The notes beneath the pieces are model-generated. The model saw only the letters and a program-made list of their open reading frames with translations, made no database searches and was not told the origin of the DNA. DNA of 19,019 nucleotides from Planctomycetota bacterium. GTDB taxonomy: Bacteria; Planctomycetota; UBA1135; GCA-002686595. The translations under genes and the position numbers were made by a program. Location of the stretch: the NCBI GenBank assembly GCA_029259675.1, contig JAJDES010000579.1, forward strand, positions 1 to 19,019, given 5' to 3'. Shown piece by piece: positions 6,531 through 13,599 of this stretch (positions are counted from its first letter, which is position 1; every line of letters begins with the position of its first letter).

Positions 6531-8258
6531 CTACGGTCGCAATTGCAGACTGACGGGATTTGAAACAAGAGTGGCCTGACTCAAATCGTCGCCGACGACG
6601 GCGGCGTGATAGAGCGTCAAGCCCGCAAGCGCCGGCTCGGAGAGCGGTGGAATCGTCAAGCTGGCGCGGGCTGCGCCCCATCCTCGCAGTTTTCGAGTGA
6701 AGTCAACCAAGGGGCCGCTGCCCGCTTGCTTTGTCAATTGGTAGTAAGCATCTGGGACGAGTGGAAGGGTTAGCCCTCCCGGCAGCGGCATGCCTGGGGT
6801 CGTGCCCGTCATGCTGCCGAGTATGAGGTACGCCTTTTCACCTTGCTCCTGCCCAGCATTGAAGTTGAGTTCTTGCGTTCCACCCGCGGCGAGCGAGATG
6901 GCGCCGGGGCTCGCACAAAAATCTTGGTCGCGTCGATAAATCCAAGTGCGCCCCTCACCCGCAAGCCTTTCACCCGTGACCACAATTCGCTCGGGGTCCA
7001 AGATGACATTCGCACCCAAGTTGAAATTGCCGCTGTTATTGGGCGACAACTTGAACTTCTCAACCCAACGCTCAGACCCCTCATCAAGCTGGTACACGTA
7101 GGCTGCACCGGCATTCTTGAAGGCGGGTCCACTAAACCATGGAGTGCCCAAGAAGTCTTCACCACCGCGTTCGAGCACACCGGGTGCCCCCAACACGATT
7201 GTGCTGCCCTCAATGCTCACCGACAAACCGACCTTGTCGTTGGGTAAAGACATGCGCGGAATCAACTTCTCCCATTGATTCCAAGTTCCCTGGGACGTGC
7301 GCTTGAAAACGTAGGCTGCGCCCGCCTCCGGACCGAAGTCTTCATCGTAATAGGCCCCAAAGACAGCCCACTCACCATCGATTGCCACGGACTGCCAATA
7401 GTGTGATTCTTCGCTAGGCGAGTCCGGAACGAGCTCTGCCTCGAATTCCCAACGATCCTTCACCTGCCCGGAAACTCCGGCTTCCGTTACACGCCGATAG
7501 ACATAGGGTTGGTTTGAATTGGAGCCCACCAAGAGCAAGTCACCGTCAATGGACACGCTGGTACCAAAGTGTGCGCGATCCTGTGGATGGGGCGGGTAAA
7601 CCTCGAACAAGGTCTCCCATGTGTCATCGAGGGGCGTGGTTGTTCCATGCCGTTCCCGTTGAAAAATGGTCACCGCGCCGCTTTGAATATCGGACGGAGT
7701 CGTGCCGCCCCTGCTTCCGATTGCAAGCAGACCATCCTTCAAGCTAAGCGAGTTCCCCATACCCAAGTTTCCAACCGGGCCTCGAGGAGCTAGCTCCTCG
7801 CGGAGAATCCATTTGTCGTCAAGCTCATCCTGCGTTCCCTGGTCGTCCTTGGCATAGGAAAAGATGCTGCCTGACTCCAAGTATCCTGAAGCGGAGATGA
7901 GCAACAAGTCATCCTCAATCGCAGATTCGTCGCCAAACAAATCCTCCTCATTCCAACCTGGCGTATCGGGCCCGTTCGGATCGTACAGAGTGTCTTGCAA
8001 CATCCAGCGATCATCACTCTCGTCTCCCGCAGTCCCTCCATCCCAATAGCAGTAGACATAGGCGATGCTCCAGACGTCGCTACTAAAGCCCCTTGCAAAG
8101 CCCCCCCTAGCGTAAACAGCTTGATCTCCGCATATCGCTGCAGATTCCCACGCTTGGTTGTAGGCATCATGTGGACCCAAAACGGTCTCTTCGCATTGGG
8201 CGCTCACCGTCGAATTCAACAAGAGAGCAATCAACAACAAGCAAGTAGCTTTGTTCAT
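6531..8258 (-). CDS. Secreted FG-GAP-type beta-propeller protein (paralogue 1)
   Basis: The product is 575 aa, identical in length to the next gene and clearly its paralogue. Residues 1-20 are a signal peptide (CLLLIALLLNSTVSA, cut before QCEE). Blade strands include GDLLLVGSNSNQPYVY, GEWAVFGAYYDED and STIVLGAPG. Blade ends again carry DDRW, DDKW and DDTW. The block DPNGPDTPGWNEEDLFG is identical in both copies. The C-terminal domain has GSMTGTTPGMPLPGG and ends VSNPVSLQLRP. I chose ATG 8258: it opens directly onto the signal peptide and GGGAGA lies 12 bases upstream. The reading frame stays open to a codon at 8366, but those 36 residues would put a non-signal sequence before the secretion signal. 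It is the first of four same-strand genes for exported proteins. Substrate or partner is unknown. Confidence 0.72.
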   Translation of the reverse strand: MNKATCLLLIALLLNSTVSAQCEETVLGPHDAYNQAWESAAICGDQAVYARGGFARGFSSDVWSIAYVYCYWDGGTAGDESDDRWMLQDTLYDPNGPDTPGWNEEDLFGDESAIEDDLLLISASGYLESGSIFSYAKDDQGTQDELDDKWILREELAPRGPVGNLGMGNSLSLKDGLLAIGSRGGTTPSDIQSGAVTIFQRERHGTTTPLDDTWETLFEVYPPHPQDRAHFGTSVSIDGDLLLVGSNSNQPYVYRRVTEAGVSGQVKDRWEFEAELVPDSPSEESHYWQSVAIDGEWAVFGAYYDEDFGPEAGAAYVFKRTSQGTWNQWEKLIPRMSLPNDKVGLSVSIEGSTIVLGAPGVLERGGEDFLGTPWFSGPAFKNAGAAYVYQLDEGSERWVEKFKLSPNNSGNFNLGANVILDPERIVVTGERLAGEGRTWIYRRDQDFCASPGAISLAAGGTQELNFNAGQEQGEKAYLILGSMTGTTPGMPLPGGLTLPLVPDAYYQLTKQAGSGPLVDFTRKLRGWGAARASLTIPPLSEPALAGLTLYHAAVVGDDLSQATLVSNPVSLQLRP

Positions 8259-8270
8259 GGCGCAAGCACA

Positions 8271-8276
8271 TCTCCC
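8271..8276 (-). promoter_or_regulatory. Probable ribosome binding site for the 6531-8258 gene
   Basis: GGGAGA on the minus strand ends 12 bases before ATG 8258. The spacing is slightly long, but it supports this start over the longer frame beginning at 8366. Confidence 0.4.
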
Positions 8277-8439
8277 GCTTCCGACTGAAAGACCTTGAAC
8301 GGTCCGTCTTTGGTTTATTCGCAAGATCATTTGCCCCCCGCGCGAAAGGTCGGTTGCGAGGAGCACAGGGCCAAGCCTAGATCAGGACGTACCTGTTCGA
8401 AACCGGCCAAGATTCAATTCCGACCCCCAGGGACTGGAA

Positions 8440-9357
8440 TCAAGCGGGGAGACCGCCGGGTGTGCTTCCGTCGCGTTTTTCGGGGCCGCTGCCCAGGAGG
8501 CTTTCCATGAACCAGCCCAGCATGTGGACAGATTTGCCCATTTGATGGCGGCGATTGATGGCGCGCCAATCATCGCGCCAGTGGTTGCCCTCGGGGTCGT
8601 AGCCGCGCATGAAGTGCGCTTGATCAGCCAGGGAAAGCTTGATCCCCTGGGCCGGGGAGCGACGGCTCGCCCAGCGGTAGAGTCGACGCAAATTTCTGCG
8701 GCGCTCGTTGACGGTCATGTTTTCCGCAAAGACGGAACCGTCGAGATCCAATACCCATGGCTCGGGCACGGCGCTGGTCATGGCCTCGCGCCTGATCAAA
8801 ATATTGCGCGGCGTCAGGTCTGAATGCAGAAAGCCCACCGCGTGCAAACGCCTGACCAATCCGCCGACCGAATGGAAGATTCTGGCTCGCGCCGCCGGAG
8901 CGATTTCCCCCTTGCCCATTTTGGCCATGACCAAGCCCAAATCGATCGCGCCGTCAACGCGACGACTAATGACCTCTAAAGACCAGCCTCCGGGTCTAAC
9001 GAGTGCGCGCGCTCCCACAACTTGCGGTGTGGGAATGCCGCAGCGCGCCAGCGCATCGGAGAGCATCAATTCGCGGAAGGGGCGTTCGGCGGATCGAAAG
9101 ACTTCGGGCATGAGCCAACGAAACAGTCCGCCGCGGCGAAAGCGGCGCACGACATAGCGTTCGCCGGCGACTTCCAGCTGCATCAAAGGCCGGCGACCGG
9201 CAAGGTCGCTGAGCTCCATCGGCCCATCGTGTTCGGGCCCCAAGCCGGCCTCGTGCATGGCGCGCGCCACGTCAACGTGCAGAGCCAAGATGCCCTTGGG
9301 GCTTTCTTCCACGAAAAAGCCCGCCGGCAAATCGTCAAGTATCGGTAGGGAGTGCAT
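8440..9357 (-). CDS. KdkA/WaaP-like lipopolysaccharide core kinase
   Basis: The product is a 305 aa cytoplasmic kinase of the lipopolysaccharide kinase (Kdo/WaaP) group, related to 3-deoxy-D-manno-octulosonic acid kinase KdkA, which phosphorylates the inner core sugar of lipid A. The KdkA-like N-lobe shows YVVRRFRRGG (residues 68-77) and RPFREL (92-97), then GIPTPQVVGAR (107-117). The catalytic loop is HSDLTPRNILI (178-188) with D180 and N185, and the metal-binding DLD is at 204-206. This fits a complete eukaryotic-like kinase fold. ATG 9357 has no evident Shine-Dalgarno sequence; the frame is open further upstream (to 9630), but those residues do not resemble the family. A short frame overlaps the start by 23 bases and may couple translation. 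Another small-substrate kinase of the same superfamily remains possible. Confidence 0.75.
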   Translation of the reverse strand: MHSLPILDDLPAGFFVEESPKGILALHVDVARAMHEAGLGPEHDGPMELSDLAGRRPLMQLEVAGERYVVRRFRRGGLFRWLMPEVFRSAERPFRELMLSDALARCGIPTPQVVGARALVRPGGWSLEVISRRVDGAIDLGLVMAKMGKGEIAPAARARIFHSVGGLVRRLHAVGFLHSDLTPRNILIRREAMTSAVPEPWVLDLDGSVFAENMTVNERRRNLRRLYRWASRRSPAQGIKLSLADQAHFMRGYDPEGNHWRDDWRAINRRHQMGKSVHMLGWFMESLLGSGPEKRDGSTPGGLPA

Positions 9358-9541
9358 GGGTGCTGCGCGCAGAGCGCTGCACAAGTCTGCCCTTTGAAAG
9401 CTCCCGAGCGAAGGCTGTTTCCACGTCAGCCTGCAACCAGTCCCCCGTCTGTCGATTGAACCGCAAGCTGTGGCCCGGGATCCGCGATATTCGCAACGCC
9501 CCGCGCGCGGGCTCGCGCCCCGCGGCCCCGTTGGATAGCAA
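9335..9541 (-). other. Possible small or frameshifted open frame between kptA-like and kinase genes
   Basis: The 285 bases between the kinase start and the KptA-like stop hold no clear gene. One minus-strand frame (TTG at 9541, 68 residues) reads GALRISRIPGHSLRFNRQTG and ends 23 bases inside the kinase gene. A different frame further upstream (about 9630 to 9515) reads plausibly as GEIFTAIHKLVDPMGGELV. Joining both would need a frameshift near 9515. Neither half is recognised, and the start is a TTG without a Shine-Dalgarno sequence. It may be a real small protein, a decayed gene, or high-GC coincidence. Confidence 0.22.
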
Positions 9542-9624
9542 ACAAGCTCGCCGCCCATGGGGTCGACGAGCTTGTGAATTGCAGTGAAGATTTCGCCGGC
9601 CGCAATCAACCGGCCCGCAGTCTC

Positions 9625-9640
9625 CACCAAACGCCTGGTG
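9625..9640 (-). other. Small hairpin just after the KptA-like stop codon
   Basis: CACCA (9625-9629) and TGGTG (9636-9640) form a 5-bp stem with a 6-nt loop, starting two bases past the stop codon. There is no T-run, so it is at most a weak stabilising or attenuating hairpin. Confidence 0.2.
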
Positions 9641-9642
9641 CT

Positions 9643-10860
9643 TTAGATACCCGAGCCGAAGTTGTCGCTGGGCGGTGCCGGCTCTGCTTTGGGCTCGGCG
9701 GGCTTGCTCTCCGGCTCAATTTTGGCCGGCTTGGGTGCCTTGGGCTTGCGCGGCTTGACCGCCTTGGCTTCCTCTTCAAAGATTCCCAGGCCAAAGCCCG
9801 GCGAGGGTGCAGCGGGCTCTTTCTTGGGCGCGGGCTTGGTCGCAACCGGCGCCGCCGTCCGGGGAGTTTCTTCGCGATTGCGACGGGGTGCTTCCGCAGC
9901 ATCCCGCCCGCGACTGCGATCATTGCCTCCGCGGTCGTTGCCGCCGCTGCGCGAGCGATCGCCACCGCGATCTTCTCCGTCGCGTGAACGTCCGCGCGAT
10001 TGCCGCTCGGGTCGCCCGCCGCCACCGCGATTGCCGTCGCGTCCTTCGCTGCTGCGCGACTCACCCGATGATGCGCGTTCCAGCACTTCTTTGCTGGTGG
10101 TGCTGCGACTGCTGCCGCGACCGCGATCATCCCTGCCGCGATCATCCCTGCCGCGATCATCTCTGTCGCGCTCGGGTCGTTCCGATCGCTCGGACCGATT
10201 GTCATCGCGACCTCGCGAGCGTCCGCCACCGCGCGATCCGCCCTGACGTGAGCCGCCGCGATTGTCACCGCGAGAGCGTCCGCCGCCGCGCATGGGCGGT
10301 TGTCCGTCGTCGTAGGTTTCGCTCACGTCGAGCAGTTCGGTCGGGATTTCCTCGGCCAAAAAAAGCGACTTGCGGTCAAAGAAATTGACTCCGTCTTCCC
10401 ATGCGTCCAGGGCGTGGACGGTGATGACGCAGTATTCCTCTGCTGCCCGTCGACCCGTTTCACGCGCGTCTTCCTCGGTCAGAGCCAGGTGCAGGAAGCG
10501 CCTACGTCCGCCGCGCAAGCCGTATTTGGCGGCGCGCTCGGCATCGCGCAGGGAGAGACCGACGTAGAGGGTTTGGGGCGGCTGACTCGGTTCGCCGGGC
10601 TCAACCGGGATCGAGTGGCCGTAAAGCGCGCGAATGCGATCGCCTTGGATTTCATAGCGCTGTCTATCACCGGCTTCGATGGCTTCGTTCAAGCCGTCGT
10701 TGTCGATATCCATGTCCAAACGCTCGCTTAGGGCGTCGAGGACGTCTTCCACATCGGCGAAACCAAATGCGTCGACTTCGATATCGAATTGCTCGGGCTC
10801 ATGACGGAGCATGAAGGCCAATAGACGAGTAATGCGTTCTGTAAGTAGAGATTGCGTCAT
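9643..10860 (-). CDS. kptA: Tpt1/KptA-type RNA 2'-phosphotransferase with long RG-rich tail
   Basis: The product is 405 aa. Residues 1-180 match Tpt1/KptA, which removes an RNA 2'-phosphate by transfer to NAD+. The catalytic Arg-His-Arg-Arg set is present when aligned by eye to E. coli KptA: R19 and H20 (LRHEPE), R68 (RQRYEI) and R120 (GGRRRFLHLA). IRALYGHS (76-83) is conserved. The family's YHGT is YVGL (99-102), losing the His, and the ENGVWL segment is RKSLFL, so NAD+ handling may differ. KptA proteins are usually about 180-220 aa; here residues 190-405 add a low-complexity tail rich in Arg, Gly, Asp and Ser, then Lys/Pro/Ala, ending FGSGI. Such tails usually bind RNA. ATG 10860 follows GGGAAGAG; an upstream in-frame start at 10896 lacks support. 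The symbol rests on the catalytic domain only. Confidence 0.78.
   Translation of the reverse strand: MTQSLLTERITRLLAFMLRHEPEQFDIEVDAFGFADVEDVLDALSERLDMDIDNDGLNEAIEAGDRQRYEIQGDRIRALYGHSIPVEPGEPSQPPQTLYVGLSLRDAERAAKYGLRGGRRRFLHLALTEEDARETGRRAAEEYCVITVHALDAWEDGVNFFDRKSLFLAEEIPTELLDVSETYDDGQPPMRGGGRSRGDNRGGSRQGGSRGGGRSRGRDDNRSERSERPERDRDDRGRDDRGRDDRGRGSSRSTTSKEVLERASSGESRSSEGRDGNRGGGGRPERQSRGRSRDGEDRGGDRSRSGGNDRGGNDRSRGRDAAEAPRRNREETPRTAAPVATKPAPKKEPAAPSPGFGLGIFEEEAKAVKPRKPKAPKPAKIEPESKPAEPKAEPAPPSDNFGSGI
10121..10165 (-). repeat. 15-bp tandem repeat inside the RG-rich tail
   Basis: The unit CCGCGATCATCCCTG (plus-strand reading) occurs three times in a row, the third with one mismatch. It encodes the repeated peptide around DRGRDDRGRD. 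Because the unit is a multiple of three, copy-number change would lengthen or shorten the tail without breaking the frame. Confidence 0.8.
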
Positions 10861-10863
10861 GGA

Positions 10864-10871
10864 CTCTTCCC
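10864..10871 (-). promoter_or_regulatory. Ribosome binding site of the KptA-like gene
   Basis: GGGAAGAG on the minus strand ends three bases before ATG 10860; its purine core GGGAAG is about five bases away. It supports this start over the one at 10896. Confidence 0.4.
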
Positions 10872-11008
10872 GCGTTGCCGGGCAATGGCCGGGCATTCTG
10901 AACAGTCGGGCACGCCGGCCGATGCTTGCCGGGGTTTTCTTCCCGAGCTGGCTTGGCGTGTGAAAGGGTGGTTGCGGCGAGGCGACGGCCCCGCTGGCAC
11001 AAGCCGCG

Positions 11009-11014
11009 ATTCTA
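11009..11014 (-). promoter_or_regulatory. Candidate -10 element upstream of the KptA-like gene
   Basis: TAGAAT on the minus strand matches five of six bases of the TATAAT consensus within otherwise GC-rich DNA. No good -35 element lies at 16-18 bases. It would give a leader of about 140 nt before ATG 10860. The 204-base gap otherwise holds nothing I can name. Confidence 0.28.
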
Positions 11015-11064
11015 GCGCCTGCAAAGCAAAAGCACAGTCTCGAACGGCGGGCCTTCGGTTGGCT

Positions 11065-11897
11065 TCAGGGTCGAATCGCTTGCATTTCCGAGGCCAGGGC
11101 CCGCCCCCAGCTGGGCCCCAACAGCGGTTCGAGGCACAGACCGACCAGGGCCAGGAACACTCCGGCGACCAGCAATTTCCTGCGCCAGCCCAGCAGGTTT
11201 TGATGATCGGCTTGGGCGCTCGCCAGTTGTTGAGCTCGCTCATCAGCGGGTCGATCCGCAGCGGACGTTTCCATAGCGGCCCGGGTGTTCAGCTTGGAAC
11301 TCACGGCCAGGGCCGAGGTCAGCGCAGCCAATCCCAACCAGGCCAGGAAATGGTGCGGCGGCAGGGCCGCCTGGGCCGCGTGCATGCGCGGGGTCAGCGC
11401 TTCTTCCACAAACCAGCCCGCCCCGACGCCCAGGAGTGCGGCCCAGTAGCCGAGTCCGAGCAAACTGAGTAGGCCCAAGCTGCGTTTGGAGCTGGCGGCG
11501 AAGAGGGCCATCAAAGCCAAGCTGACAAACAGCCGGGGGGCTAGGCCGGCGGGCGGGCTGCCTCCGATCCAGTCGCCGAAGGCGTGCTGGGTGAAGGCCG
11601 CGGAGCCGGGAATGGCGAAGCTGGTTTTGTCGAAGCCCCACTCCAAAACCGCACCGGAGGCACCGGCCGCCAGGGCCAGCCCCCACCCCAGCAAGAGCAC
11701 GGCGGCGAGCCACAGGCGCTGGTCGCTCAGCATGCGCACATATATAGGTGCAAAGCAAAAAGCGGCCAGCAGGGGGCCGAGGCCGGGCAGGCCCAACTCG
11801 ACTCCGATGCAGACGCCCAAAAAGCCGCTCAAGAGGGATAGCGGCCAGGCGAACTCCGCCGTGGTCCACAGCGGGCGGACAGATGAATTGCGGCCCG

Positions 11898-11901
<4 letters not shown>
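11065..11901 (-). CDS. Unrecognised multi-pass membrane protein, coupled to symporter
   Basis: I do not recognise this 278 aa protein. It has about seven hydrophobic segments, near residues 17-36, 39-55, 62-80, 121-137, 141-163, 184-202 and 241-260. A longer loop (about 84-120) contains TQHAFGDWIGG, the best conserved-looking stretch, and a hydrophilic stretch (about 203-240, rich in Ala, Gln and Asp) precedes the last helix. The start codon overlaps the stop of the symporter gene in ATGA, so the two are very probably translated together. It may be an accessory subunit, chaperone or regulator of the symporter, or a separate transporter-like protein; that is inference from position only. The translation ends 204 bases before the KptA-like gene. 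Confidence 0.62.
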
Positions 11902-13433
<1,532 letters not shown>

Positions 13434-13441
13434 GGCGTGAA

Positions 13442-13447
13442 TCTATA
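13442..13447 (-). promoter_or_regulatory. Candidate -10 element for the symporter gene
   Basis: TATAGA on the minus strand lies eight bases before the ATG at 13433, an A+T-rich island in GC-rich DNA. A weak TTCGCC is 17 bases further upstream. Initiation from here would start the transcript almost at the ATG, in keeping with the absence of a Shine-Dalgarno sequence. Confidence 0.25.
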
Positions 13448-13550
13448 CGGCCGCCGCTCCCGAGGCGAAGCTCCAAGTGCGGGTCTCGACCTCAAGCGGG
13501 GTCAGCTCGTCCGCTGAGCCCCAGGCGGCCCACGACCGGGCCGCTTCGCG

Positions 13551-13579
13551 TTCACAGGGGCCCGCAGCCCACGTATGCT
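13551..13579 (+). promoter_or_regulatory. Candidate sigma70-type promoter for the PHP-protein gene pair
   Basis: TTCACA (13551-13556) and TATGCT (13574-13579) are separated by 17 bases, matching consensus at five and four of six positions. The predicted start of transcription is near 13586, giving a leader of about 14 nt before ATG 13600. It lies in the 166-base gap between divergent genes. Confidence 0.45.
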
Positions 13580-13599
13580 CCCCTTGCCCGCGGGCCCCC

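Noticed and set aside
8388..8410. GTTCGAAAC stretch resembling a tRNA T-loop
   Set aside because: The flanking bases do not pair into a T-stem and no acceptor or anticodon arms were found around it.
9662..10246. 194-codon plus-strand frame, rich in Arg, Ser and Pro
   Set aside because: It mirrors the repetitive RG/RD-coding tail of the KptA-like gene on the other strand and has no independent protein features.
10081..10270. Short repeats suggestive of a CRISPR-like array
   Set aside because: Units are 15 bases, directly adjacent with no spacers, and in frame with the coding tail of the KptA-like gene.
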